From Schaalia sp. JY-X169 (GTDB lineage: Bacteria > Actinomycetota > Actinomycetes > Actinomycetales > Actinomycetaceae), in NCBI RefSeq assembly GCF_014069575.1, contig NZ_CP059675.1:2046001-2110000 (forward strand): DNA of 64,000 nucleotides, in the 5' to 3' direction. Of this stretch, positions 1-8,178 are shown piece after piece (position 1 is the first letter of the stretch; each line of letters begins with the position of its first letter). A program made the position numbers and the translations under genes. A model generated the notes under the pieces. That model had not been told where the DNA came from. It made no database searches and saw only the letters and a list, made by a program, of their open reading frames with translations.

Positions 1-58
1 TCGATTCCTTACCGAAAACTCGATCTGGGAAGATCATGCGAAGAGTGTTGCGTGCCCG

Positions 59-81
59 CGCCCTCGGCCAAGACGAGGGCG
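59..81. terminator. Short inverted repeat, possible terminator
   Basis: CGCCCTCG (59-66) and CGAGGGCG (74-81) form an 8-bp perfect stem around a 7-base loop. It lies about 40 bases beyond the 3' end of the minus-strand membrane-protein gene, so it could end transcription from either side, but there is no T-tract. The two arms are an inverted pair of a word (CGAGGRCG) that is abundant across the window. The first 122 bases otherwise show no gene. Confidence 0.35.
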
Positions 82-122
82 ACCTGTCAACGCTTGAAGG
101 ATAGCCACCCGGATCCCCCGCG

Positions 123-1382
123 CTAGGACGACTTGGGGTCTGGTGCAGGTTTTTGCCGAGGTGGCAGGTTAAGCAGTTCCATCTCGCGTTTGCGGATACC
201 GATTATCAGCGTGAATGCCGCAACAAGTATGGCAGCGACCCAGGTGAGGACGAAGAACACGTGGTGGTCGACCACCTGGTTCCATCCGTGTTGGTCGAGA
301 CCCGCAACAACGTGGGCCCAACCATCCTGAGTGTCCAGACCCTGGGTGAGTGCCGTGGTGAACGGATCTTCACCACTCTTACCCGGCACCATGGTCTTTG
401 AGTACTCAGTCGAGAGCGCCTTGGAAAGAGCACCGGGGGTCAGCCCCGCCAGTCCAAGCAGGGAGCTGGTGACTGCAAACATCAACGGCGGCAGGACAGA
501 CCTGATGTAGAGGTTCTTCTCTCGCGCTGAAATGCTCACAACTGAAACGACCTCGCCAATCAGGAACCCGTACACGGCCCCGGCCGTGGAGATATCCAAG
601 AGGAGTGACGGGGACACCGTGTCAAGTAGGGCCATACCCAAGAGCTGGAACTCCCCGGTTGACAGAGGAACGACCACAAGCGGGATCAGCGCGCCCACGA
701 ATACGCCTGCAGCAGCTCCGAACCCAGCCCAAGTGCCAAGGCTGATCGCGACTCTTGGAAGCGTGATGCCACCACCGTTTCCTCGCAATACCTGCATTAG
801 GGAAGTCGCAGCGATAGTGAGGACGTATGCGGCCGTCCAACACGTTGCGATCAGGAGGGTATAGAACCCTACTGCGTGCGACAGAAAGTCGGATGTTTGA
901 TTGCCGCGGACATTCATCAGAATCGATGCCGCCAACACCAGGGCGATACCGGGCACAATGACGAGGACGGCACCCACGTTGACAATCTGGTTGATGTGCG
1001 ACGCGTCCGACCGGTCAGTCGCACGCAACTCCTTAGTATCAAGGGACTCCCAGTCGGGTAGGGCCACTCTTCCCGCAAATTTGAGGTGCACTGCGACAAG
1101 CCCCAGCCCGTCCCCAGTGCTCCGGTTGAGGGCGAAAAGTGCAATCCAGAAAATCAGGCCGACCAGAAGCAGTGCACCTGCGACCCAAACCATTGGCACC
1201 GGAACGTACGGGTCACTCCTGAGAGTTATCAGAACAAAGACACCCGCAATAATGAATGCTACGGTGCCAAGAACCGCCCAGGTACGGCGCTTGACCCTGA
1301 CTTTTTCACGCAACGACACAGAGCCGCAGAGCAGGCTTAGCCCAAGCGCGTTGGCAGAGAGGCTAAGGAGAATACTGTTCAT
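123..1382 (-). CDS. Polytopic membrane protein of unknown function
   Basis: A 419-residue protein with roughly nine or ten hydrophobic segments spread over its length, for example near residues 2-22, 35-54, 62-85, 135-155, 168-192, 210-240 and 375-397. I do not recognise a family motif. It follows the histidine kinase gene on the same strand after a 47-base gap, so it is probably co-transcribed with that two-component system and may be its target or an accessory sensor component. Positively charged loops and a short hydrophilic C-terminus fit an integral membrane protein. A transporter or permease-like component of an ABC system is possible, but no ATPase is adjacent. Function is not assigned. 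Confidence 0.75.
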   Translation of the reverse strand: MNSILLSLSANALGLSLLCGSVSLREKVRVKRRTWAVLGTVAFIIAGVFVLITLRSDPYVPVPMVWVAGALLLVGLIFWIALFALNRSTGDGLGLVAVHLKFAGRVALPDWESLDTKELRATDRSDASHINQIVNVGAVLVIVPGIALVLAASILMNVRGNQTSDFLSHAVGFYTLLIATCWTAAYVLTIAATSLMQVLRGNGGGITLPRVAISLGTWAGFGAAAGVFVGALIPLVVVPLSTGEFQLLGMALLDTVSPSLLLDISTAGAVYGFLIGEVVSVVSISAREKNLYIRSVLPPLMFAVTSSLLGLAGLTPGALSKALSTEYSKTMVPGKSGEDPFTTALTQGLDTQDGWAHVVAGLDQHGWNQVVDHHVFFVLTWVAAILVAAFTLIIGIRKREMELLNLPPRQKPAPDPKSS

Positions 1383-1429
1383 GCCTTCACCCTAAACGGT
1401 TGGGTACTCCGGCGGTGCCCCACCGTTTT

Positions 1430-2515
1430 CTATGAGGCTGGAGACTCTGCGCGTGCAATCATCCCGCCACCGTGGCGAGGCGCCAGGCGCAGCACACCGA
1501 GATGTGCTCGGGTTATCTTCTCGACGATCGAGAGCCCGAGCCCATTTCCTGGCTGATCGTCAAGTCGTGTCCGACCCGCAGCTTTCAAGAATGGCTCCGT
1601 GAGTCTTGAGAGCTTGACCGCAGCCATCTCAGCCCCGGTGTTCTCAATGACCACGATCGCTCGAGTTCGCTCCCGCAAGGTGCTCACTCGAACCTGGCCC
1701 CCCTGCGGCAGGTTGTGCACGATCGCGTTGTGGACGAGGTTCGTGATCATCTGAAGGAGCAGAGGCGACGAGCCCAACACATCGACAGATGACCCGTCGA
1801 TTGTCAGGACCACACCGTGCTGCTCGGCAAGCGGGAGCAACGTCTCAACTGCCTCATCGGCGAGGAGTGATAAGTCGACGATCTCCGGCTCGGCAATGGT
1901 ATTCCCAGCACGGCTTAGCAACAGGAGTGCCTCCGTGAGAGCGATGGCACGATCGTTCGTGTCTTTCAGACGCGCCAGGTCGGCGACAGGGTCCCTTCGC
2001 GGATCCTTTTGCGCCACATCGATGATGGTGCGCGTGATCGCAAGTGGTGTACGCAGCTCATGCGATGCATTCGCGGCAAAACGCTGCTGCTCGGAAACGC
2101 GCAATTCGAGCTTCGCAAGCATCCCATCGAAGGCATCCGCCAGTTCGCCAAACTCGTCCTTCCGGTCATCCATTTGGATCCGGTGAGAGAGGACACCCGT
2201 ACCGGCGACGCGTGTCGCCTCTGTGATTCGTGTAAGGGGTGACAACATCCTGCCTGCGAGCAACCACCCGCCCAGGACTCCTCCGACCAGAAGTGCGATG
2301 AGAGCGATGAGGGTCGGTGGGAGGAAGGCTCTCAGCAGGTCAGAACGATTGGGAACAAAGGTCGAGGTGGTGGCGATTGCCGTATTGGGAACGTATCGCA
2401 GCAGGAATACCCAGACGACGGCGAGGAGGAGCGTGCCCGCTGCCATAAGGAATGCCGCGTAACTCAGCGCAAGCTTCCAACGCACACTCATGCCTCCACG
2501 CCTATTTCTCTGCAC
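1430..2515 (-). CDS. Sensor histidine kinase
   Basis: A 361-residue membrane histidine kinase. Two transmembrane segments (about 13-38 and 65-86) flank a very short extracytoplasmic loop and are followed by a HAMP region (about 88-140). The HisKA motif NASHELRTPLA places the phosphorylated His at 152, the N box NLVHNAIVHN is near 259-268, and the G box GNGLGLSIV is near the C-terminus. The GTG start overlaps the end of the response regulator gene by 14 bases, indicating translational coupling; an internal ATG at 2491 preceded by GGAGG is an alternative. The short sensor loop suggests that the signal lies within or near the membrane, as in cell-envelope stress kinases. The specific signal is unknown. 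Confidence 0.92.
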   Translation of the reverse strand: MQRNRRGGMSVRWKLALSYAAFLMAAGTLLLAVVWVFLLRYVPNTAIATTSTFVPNRSDLLRAFLPPTLIALIALLVGGVLGGWLLAGRMLSPLTRITEATRVAGTGVLSHRIQMDDRKDEFGELADAFDGMLAKLELRVSEQQRFAANASHELRTPLAITRTIIDVAQKDPRRDPVADLARLKDTNDRAIALTEALLLLSRAGNTIAEPEIVDLSLLADEAVETLLPLAEQHGVVLTIDGSSVDVLGSSPLLLQMITNLVHNAIVHNLPQGGQVRVSTLRERTRAIVVIENTGAEMAAVKLSRLTEPFLKAAGRTRLDDQPGNGLGLSIVEKITRAHLGVLRLAPRHGGGMIARAESPAS

Positions 2516-3179
2516 TGGCCGGGCCCTCTATCCGGTAGCCGGCACCTGGTACCGTGCCGATGAGCCAGGGCTCTCCAAGTCGCTTACGCAGACCGGAGAC
2601 GGTGATTCGTACCGCATTGGTGAATGGGTCCGCGTTCTCATCCCATGCTCGTTCGAGCAAGTCCTCAGCACTCACCACGCCTCCCTCAGCCGACATGAGC
2701 ACCTCGAGCACGGCGAACTGCTTCCGGGTCAGGGCAACATATCGGCCCTCCCGATACACCTCACGCCTAAACGGGTCTAATTTGAGACCCGACAGCTCAT
2801 ACACGGGAGGGCGCCGCGAAGCCCGTCGACGATCAAGCGCTCGGATCCGGAGAACGAGCTCTTGAAAATCGAATGGTTTCGTCAGGTAGTCGTCAGCTCC
2901 CAGTTGAAAGCCCGAGGTCTTGTCGTCGATCCGGTCGGCTGCCGTGAGCATCAGGATCGGCAGGCCGCTTCCCGACTGCACAATTCTCTTGGCCACCTCA
3001 TCCCCTGAGAGCCGGGGCAGATCTCGATCGAGAACGACAATGTCGTACTCGTTCAGGTCGAGCAGATAGAGCGCGGTCTCGCCATCTAACGCAATGTCGG
3101 CAGCAATCGCCTCAAGCCGTAATCCGTCACGAATGGCCTCAGCCAGAAGAGGTTCGTCCTCAACGATCAGTACCCGCAT
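2502..3179 (-). CDS. OmpR-family response regulator
   Basis: A two-domain response regulator of 225 residues when started at the ATG of MRVLIVEDEP; the open frame extends further upstream but the receiver domain begins here. The acidic pocket (EDE, residues 7-9), phosphoacceptor Asp51 (VVLDRDLP) and the conserved Lys near 101 (TKPFDF) are visible. A winged-helix DNA-binding domain occupies about 125-220 (LTRKQFAVLEVL, VRITVSGLRKRL). It is followed by its cognate kinase and is divergent from the VanY-like gene, with about 100 bases between the starts. Control of envelope or peptidoglycan genes is inferred from that neighbour only. Confidence 0.93.
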   Translation of the reverse strand: MRVLIVEDEPLLAEAIRDGLRLEAIAADIALDGETALYLLDLNEYDIVVLDRDLPRLSGDEVAKRIVQSGSGLPILMLTAADRIDDKTSGFQLGADDYLTKPFDFQELVLRIRALDRRRASRRPPVYELSGLKLDPFRREVYREGRYVALTRKQFAVLEVLMSAEGGVVSAEDLLERAWDENADPFTNAVRITVSGLRKRLGEPWLIGTVPGAGYRIEGPASAEK

Positions 3180-3284
3180 ACTTCCAAGGCTACGCGTGGT
3201 GGCATATTGCGAACGTATCGAAAAGCGCATACGGACTGGCAACACTCCCTCACATGTACTGAATGCATGAATGCTCAATACAGG

Positions 3285-3882
3285 ATGTCGACCAAGAACA
3301 GACTCTTCCGCTTCACTGCCGGGTGTGCGACCCTCTCGCTCGCCGCAATCGTCCTCGTATCATGCCAAGCCCCCCAGGCGACATTTGGCAGTCTTGTGGG
3401 GTCCACGGTGCAGACACGTGAAGTTGACGATCGGGAGATGGGCGTCCTCCCTACCCACGCAACAGTGTTCGATGAGAGCCTCCCCGGTATCAGCGGGCTT
3501 TCTCCCGACCTACGGAATGCCCTAGAACAGGCGACACGCGCAGCACGTGAGGAGGGAGTGGAAATCTTCATCAACAGTGGGTGGCGGGCTCCCGCGCTCC
3601 AGGAACAGCTGTTGACAGAAGCAGTCTCGGATTACGGGTCACTCGAAGAAGCCGCCCGCTGGGTTGCCACCCCCGGAAACGTCTGCGCATGTCTCCGGTG
3701 ACGCGGTGGACATCGGAGACCTAGATGCCTACCTCTGGTTCCAAGACCGAAGCTCTGGCTTTGGACTCTGCCAGATCTACGCGAACGAACCATGGCACTA
3801 CGAGTACCGGCCGGACTCTCTTTCCGAAGGCTGCCCGCAACCGTACCTCGACCCCACTCACGACCCGAACCTGCAGAACTGA
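3285..3882 (+). pseudogene. VanY-like D,D-carboxypeptidase lipoprotein, frameshifted
   Basis: The first frame encodes a lipoprotein signal peptide (basic n-region, hydrophobic core, lipobox LVSC) and the first half of an M15B/VanY domain (SGWRAP motif). It runs out of frame at about 3671-3680. The next frame (+1 base) continues immediately with ETSAHVSGDAVDIG, the zinc-binding SxHxxGxAxD motif, and ends with PWHYEY, the catalytic Glu/zinc His region. Deleting one G from CCCCGGAAAC would restore a continuous protein of about 198 residues. This is either a real frameshift or a sequence error. The product would trim the terminal D-Ala from peptidoglycan stems. An ATG at 3267 is an alternative start. 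Confidence 0.85.
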
Positions 3883-3941
3883 CCCAAGATCCAGCGTTCA
3901 GAGGGGAACGCTGTACGTTGAGAATCAGCGGCCCTATGAAG

Positions 3942-4014
3942 TGCCCCCGAGACGATTCGAACGTCCGACACCCACTTTAGGAGAGTGGTGCTCTATCCCC
4001 TGAGCTACGAGGGC
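3942..4014 (-). tRNA. tRNA-Arg (anticodon CCU)
   Basis: On the minus strand a full cloverleaf can be drawn: acceptor stem GCCCTCG/CGGGGGC, D arm GCTC/GAGC, anticodon stem CCACT/AGTGG with loop CTCCTAA giving anticodon CCU, and T arm with TTCGAAT. The discriminator base is A and no CCA is encoded. It reads the rare AGG arginine codon. Confidence 0.96.
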
Positions 4015-4097
4015 GCGTCCGGTTTCCCGGAAAGCACTGTCCAGCTTAACATCCGGACGCACCGACACAAACCACCGCTGTCATTTATATGAGGTGG

Positions 4098-5024
4098 CTA
4101 GCGCCTCTGCCACGACTGGGAGGGATTGGGCTCACGGTCACGCTGACGCGATGGGACCGTCATTACGGGGCAGGTTGAATGATGAAGGACGGTCTGTGAT
4201 GTAGATCCGAGAAGCATGCCTGCGAACCCGCCCCGCCCTCGAGTTCCGACCACTACCAGGTCCACTGCGGTTGAAAATTCGGTGAGAAGGGCTGCCGCAC
4301 TGCCGTCGAGTGCGTGCCGAGCAACTCGAATGGTGCGGTCGCCAACTGCCTCTGCGATAGCACGATCCATGCTGGTTGTGATGTCATCAAGCAGTGTTTG
4401 CCGGTCCATTGCGGGGGGCACCCACCCCATCATTCCCCCACCAGTGGCGATGGGGACCGCCGCAACCACTGTCAGTTCTGCGTTCCAAATCACGGCCTCA
4501 TCAACGGCCTTCTTGAGCGCCATTGAGGCTGTGTCAGAACCATCCGTACCAACAACAATCCGGCGGATCGGAACGAAGGGAGCTCCGGAACGGTGAGGGG
4601 GCACCACCACCACCGGGCATCTGGCGTGTGCTGGCACTGACGACGACACAGAGCCAAGCAGACGATCTGCGAACCCACCGCCACCTCGCGAACCCAAGAC
4701 AATAAGATCCGCATGGTGGGACAGCTCTACTAGGACACTCGACGGGTCACCCACCTCAACCTGGGTGGTCACTGAGACATCAAGATCCCTGATCGACGCC
4801 GCAGCATCCTCAATAACTCGTTCCGCACCGATGCGGAGTGCATTGTCATCTAATACTGCCAATCCACCGTCGAGGGCGGCTGCGCTGTAAGAGGCAATTG
4901 CGTAAGCACAAACAATTCGCAATCGGGCTCCCGAGGCCGAAGCACGAGCACCGGCCCACTTGACCGCATCAAGCGCTTCGTCTGAACCATCGACACCAAC
5001 CACTAACTCTTGGATGTGTCCCAT
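4098..5024 (-). CDS. Universal stress protein, two tandem UspA domains
   Basis: A 308-residue cytoplasmic protein built of two UspA domains (about 3-143 and 156-290). Each opens with a VVGVDGSD or VVGTDGSD strand and ends with the ATP-binding signature G-x2-G-x9-G-S/T (GSRGGGGFADRLLGSVS and GTRGRGGFAGMLLGSTS), so it should be an ATP-binding tandem Usp like those of actinobacterial dormancy and stress regulons. The start was placed at the ATG of MGHIQELVVGVDGS because the domain begins there and a G-rich stretch precedes it; the frame stays open for 16 more codons upstream. It is transcribed alone, downstream of tRNA-free intergenic sequence. Confidence 0.92.
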   Translation of the reverse strand: MGHIQELVVGVDGSDEALDAVKWAGARASASGARLRIVCAYAIASYSAAALDGGLAVLDDNALRIGAERVIEDAAASIRDLDVSVTTQVEVGDPSSVLVELSHHADLIVLGSRGGGGFADRLLGSVSSSVPAHARCPVVVVPPHRSGAPFVPIRRIVVGTDGSDTASMALKKAVDEAVIWNAELTVVAAVPIATGGGMMGWVPPAMDRQTLLDDITTSMDRAIAEAVGDRTIRVARHALDGSAAALLTEFSTAVDLVVVGTRGRGGFAGMLLGSTSQTVLHHSTCPVMTVPSRQRDREPNPSQSWQRR

Positions 5025-5188
5025 TATCGTTTCGCCCCCAAAACTCTCGCCTCTGGTGTCACTGCGCACCATCTACTTCATTGTGCCTCAAGTGTCTCGC
5101 GTCACAAAGTCGAATCGGGAGAAAACCTGCATTCGCGGCGCGTCACACCGGCACACACCACTAGGGCCCGGGGGGCGCACCAGTTAAC

Positions 5189-5217
5189 GAAAAACGTGCC
5201 AGACAAAGTCCGGCACG
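5189..5217 (-). terminator. Rho-independent terminator of the NlpC/P60 gene
   Basis: Arms 5195-5204 (CGTGCCAGAC) and 5208-5217 (GTCCGGCACG) pair around a 3-base loop with one G-T wobble. On the minus strand the hairpin is followed by TTTTTCG, just after the stop of the endopeptidase gene. Confidence 0.85.
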
Positions 5218-5235
5218 GTCTTCTGAAGTCTGCGA

Positions 5236-5979
5236 CTAAACGCGTGAGAAGTAGTAGGAACCGTAAAGGGAACTAACCTTCACACCGGTTGCAGGTGTTG
5301 ATGCATGAACGATCATGCCGTCGCCAATGTAGATCGCAATGTGGCTTTCACCCCACACGACCAAGTCACCCGGCTGTGCTTCTGAAGCAGGAATCTGCGT
5401 TCCTGCACGACCCTGCTCACCAGACGTGCGAGGGAGACCAATACCGTGCTGCGCAAAAACGTACTGCACGAAACCGGAGCAATCAAAGCCACTCGGACTG
5501 CTACCACCGTAAACGTAGGGGTAGCCAACGTACTGCAGTGCGGTCTCTACCACGCTGCCAGCGCGAGCAGGCGGGACAACGCTAGAGGATTCAGCACTGG
5601 CAGCTGAACGATCGTAATCACGACTGGCGGTCTCCGTCGCAACTTCTTCAACCACTTCTTCAACAGCTGGCTCAGCCGCGGTTGCCGCGACCTCATCGCC
5701 GGGTTCCCACGCGATATCCAAAGAAACAAGCGTCGCAGAATCAACGGTAGACAGGTTGGAGACGAAATCGTCTGAGGGCTGAGAAGGGACAGCCGAAGGA
5801 AGTGTTCCAGCAAATGCTGAACCAGCAATTGTTGCGGTAACCGCAACCCCAGTTGCGGAAGCAACGGCAATGCGCTTCGTGGTGAAGCCGCTGGATGTAA
5901 GTGTGTCAGTAAGGCTGCTGAGCGGTGTAGTTGTCTTTGAGACACTGCGGTGACGCGGTGCACTGTAGTTAACTGTCAA
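5236..5979 (-). CDS. Secreted NlpC/P60 cell-wall endopeptidase
   Basis: A 247-residue exported protein with an N-terminal signal region (basic stretch followed by VASATGVAVTATIAGSAFA), an acidic low-complexity linker rich in Glu, Val and Ala (about 80-140), and a C-terminal NlpC/P60 domain (about 145-247). The catalytic Cys is in GFDCSGFVQYVF and the His in GESHIAIYIG, followed by the distal polar region near HAST. It should cleave gamma-D-Glu to diaminoacid bonds in peptidoglycan stems. The TTG start was chosen because GGGAGAGA lies just upstream and the c-di-AMP riboswitch ends right before it; the frame is open further up but would overlap the riboswitch. There is no LysM or SH3 domain. 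Confidence 0.9.
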   Translation of the reverse strand: MTVNYSAPRHRSVSKTTTPLSSLTDTLTSSGFTTKRIAVASATGVAVTATIAGSAFAGTLPSAVPSQPSDDFVSNLSTVDSATLVSLDIAWEPGDEVAATAAEPAVEEVVEEVATETASRDYDRSAASAESSSVVPPARAGSVVETALQYVGYPYVYGGSSPSGFDCSGFVQYVFAQHGIGLPRTSGEQGRAGTQIPASEAQPGDLVVWGESHIAIYIGDGMIVHASTPATGVKVSSLYGSYYFSRV

Positions 5980-5995
5980 TCCATCTCTCCCGTTT

Positions 5996-6136
5996 AAGCC
6001 TGCGAGGTTAGCTGTCGGGTTAGGAACGGTCGTCCCGCCCTCCGAAGAGGACCTCACCCCAAGATCATCAGATCAGTGGTGGTTCCCCCACTCTGCGTCT
6101 AGTCCTATCAACACCCAAAGCGACGCAGACTAGGCT
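5996..6136 (-). promoter_or_regulatory. ydaO/yuaA-type c-di-AMP riboswitch
   Basis: Reading the minus strand, the leader contains the conserved blocks of the ydaO class: GTGGGGGAACCAC, TCTTCGGAGGGCGGG, and ACCCGACAGCTAACCTCGC just before the ribosome-binding site. Outer pairing AGCCT (6132-6136) with AGGCT (5996-6000) and a helix TCTGCGTC/GACGCAGA (6122-6129 with 6092-6099) fit the family fold. In Actinobacteria this class commonly sits upstream of cell-wall hydrolase genes and senses c-di-AMP, acting as a genetic off switch; here it directly precedes the NlpC/P60 gene. Exact ends are approximate. Confidence 0.9.
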
Positions 6137-6229
6137 GCAATGGGTGCGGGATTCCCGAAAGTCCGAGGTTCCTCTATGAAGATTAGGCCAACAAACACCG
6201 AATGTCACGCTAACGTAACGAAATCTAAC

Positions 6230-6949
6230 TCACAGAAGTGGGTTTGCGTCCGCTAGAACAAACAGATGTGGGGCTAAAGCCTTAGGAACGCGTAGTGAGC
6301 CCACTTCAAACCGGCGCTCCTCATCCGTTTCGGGCACTCTTGCGACGACAACGTCGCCACCGCGAAGAACAACGGTGACCCGAGCCGCGGGAAGAACACC
6401 GATCTCTGCAAACTCTTCAAGCAAGCCCACCTCTGCTTGGATTGGCTCGCCGATCCGAGAGATAGTCACTTCGGTCGGCTCAGCCGACCTTGCTGCGACG
6501 TCCTCGACTTTCTCTTCACCGCGCACGGGGCGGCCAAGGCCTGGAACGGGGTTGCCGTAGGGATCCGTCGTTGGGTCACCCAGAAGAGGCGGAAGATAGC
6601 CTTCCACAGCCGTGGACATGACGTGTTCCCAACGGCATGCTTCCTCATGGGCCGTAGCCCAATCCATCCCTATGATGTCCACCAGCAGCCGCTCCGCGAG
6701 TCTGTGCTTGCGCATAACGTCACGCGCAAGAGAACGTCCCGTCGGCGTCAGGTCGAGGTGGCGATCTTCTCGAACCGTCACTAAACCATCGCGCTCCATA
6801 CGTGCAACTGTCTGCGAAACTGTTGGACCGGAATGGCCTAAGCGTTCAACGATACGTGCCCGCAGTGGCACGACTCCATCTTCTTCCAGTTCGAAAATGG
6901 TCTTCAGGTACATCTCTGTTGTATCAATCAAGTCAGCCGACACCGTCAT
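6230..6949 (-). CDS. DtxR/IdeR-family metal-dependent repressor
   Basis: A 239-residue regulator with an N-terminal winged helix (about 4-70), a metal-binding dimerisation domain (about 71-140) and a C-terminal SH3-like FeoA domain (about 155-238). Every DtxR metal ligand can be placed: Met13, Cys105, Glu108 and His109 for the primary site, His82, Glu86 and His101 for the ancillary site. It should therefore repress iron uptake (or manganese) genes when loaded with metal. The start ATG follows GGGGG very closely; a GTG two codons later is equally possible. It is divergent from serC over a 98-base gap. The target genes are not evident in this window. Confidence 0.93.
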   Translation of the reverse strand: MTVSADLIDTTEMYLKTIFELEEDGVVPLRARIVERLGHSGPTVSQTVARMERDGLVTVREDRHLDLTPTGRSLARDVMRKHRLAERLLVDIIGMDWATAHEEACRWEHVMSTAVEGYLPPLLGDPTTDPYGNPVPGLGRPVRGEEKVEDVAARSAEPTEVTISRIGEPIQAEVGLLEEFAEIGVLPAARVTVVLRGGDVVVARVPETDEERRFEVGSLRVPKALAPHLFVLADANPLL

Positions 6950-7047
6950 CCCCCAAACTGTTGCGAAGCTTCACCTGTTACGATACCTGCCGTCCGCGCT
7001 ATGTCGTTGCCAAGCCAAGAAGTCGCCGATTAACTAACCTAGGACGC

Positions 7048-8178
7048 ATGACGATTCTGACCCCACCACCATCCCACCTCTTACCATCCGATGGCAGGTT
7101 TGGCGTGGGACCATCCCGAATCCGTCCCGCTCAAATGGATGCACTTGCCGACGCGAGCGAACTGGGAACATCCCACCGCCAGTCTCCCGTGAAGTCGCGG
7201 GTAGCCTCCATCCGAGAAGGCCTTCGAGAGCTGTTTTCGCTACCTCCTTCTTACGAAATCGCCCTCGGAAATGGTGGCGCGACCGCGTTCTGGGCCATCG
7301 CTACCTCCTGCCTTGTGGAGACGAGGGCGAAGGCTGCCGTGTTCGGAGAGTTTGGGGCTAAGTTTGCTGACGATATCTCTGCAGCGCCATGGGCCAGTGT
7401 CGATGTGGTCAAAGCACCCCCGGGTGAGCTCGCCACAGTTGAAGACAATGCCGCCACTGCTGATGCGTACGCGTATACCCAGAATGAAACCTCAACCGGC
7501 GTGGTGTCTCCCCTCTACCGCGGCGCCCCGTCGCCCGCGTTAACGCTGGTAGATGCGACCTCGATCGCGGGTGCCTCCGTTGTTGACTGGGACCTGGTCG
7601 ATGCCTACTACTTTTCGCCACAAAAGTGTTTCGGGTCCGAGGGCGGCTTGTGGATTTCAGTCCTCTCCCCCGACGCGCTAGAGCGGGCACAGCGGCTCGT
7701 GGCAGACACAAACCGCTTCGTGCCAGCAATCCTGAACCTCGACGAGGCCGTCAAGGCGTCACGTGTGGACCAGACGCTCAACACGCCAGCCATCGCAACA
7801 CTCATCCTCTTCGACGAACAAATCAAGTGGATGCTTGACAATGGGGGTTTATCTGCCATGGAGAAGCGGGCCCGCGCCGGCGCCAACCTGATCCACGAGT
7901 GGGCAGAAACGCGCCCATTCGCATCCCTGTTTGTCGCAGACCCGGCGTTGCGCTCACCCGTGACAACCACGGTTGATCTTGCCCCGGAAATTGATGTCTA
8001 CGACCTCGCGCGAACTCTTCGAGACGTCGGCATCGTCGATATTGAGGGTTACCGAAAGCTTGGGCGCAACCAACTGCGCATCGCGTCATTTCCGTCAGTG
8101 GAAACGTCCGACATCGGTTCGCTCCTAGCCTGTGTGGACTGGATGGTCGACCAGGCTACCTCTCAACTTAGTCTTTGA
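7048..8178 (+). CDS. serC: Phosphoserine aminotransferase
   Basis: A 376-residue class V aminotransferase that converts 3-phosphohydroxypyruvate and glutamate to phosphoserine and 2-oxoglutarate in serine biosynthesis. The protein begins with the SerC-type segment GRFGVGPSRIRP, has the cofactor-binding GNGGATAFW region (about 74-82) and the PLP lysine at 193 in SPQKCFGSEGG. The length fits the short actinobacterial SerC type. The open frame extends 82 codons upstream but that part overlaps the divergent dtxR gene and is not protein-like, so the ATG at 7048 is preferred. Its stop overlaps that of the convergent MFS gene by 11 bases. Confidence 0.93.
   Translation: MTILTPPPSHLLPSDGRFGVGPSRIRPAQMDALADASELGTSHRQSPVKSRVASIREGLRELFSLPPSYEIALGNGGATAFWAIATSCLVETRAKAAVFGEFGAKFADDISAAPWASVDVVKAPPGELATVEDNAATADAYAYTQNETSTGVVSPLYRGAPSPALTLVDATSIAGASVVDWDLVDAYYFSPQKCFGSEGGLWISVLSPDALERAQRLVADTNRFVPAILNLDEAVKASRVDQTLNTPAIATLILFDEQIKWMLDNGGLSAMEKRARAGANLIHEWAETRPFASLFVADPALRSPVTTTVDLAPEIDVYDLARTLRDVGIVDIEGYRKLGRNQLRIASFPSVETSDIGSLLACVDWMVDQATSQLSL

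Noticed and set aside
6950-7047. A DtxR-box (iron box) in the dtxR-serC gap, from TTAACTAACCTAGG
   Set aside because: Only one half resembles the TTAGGTTAGSCTAACCTAA consensus; too weak to report as a site.
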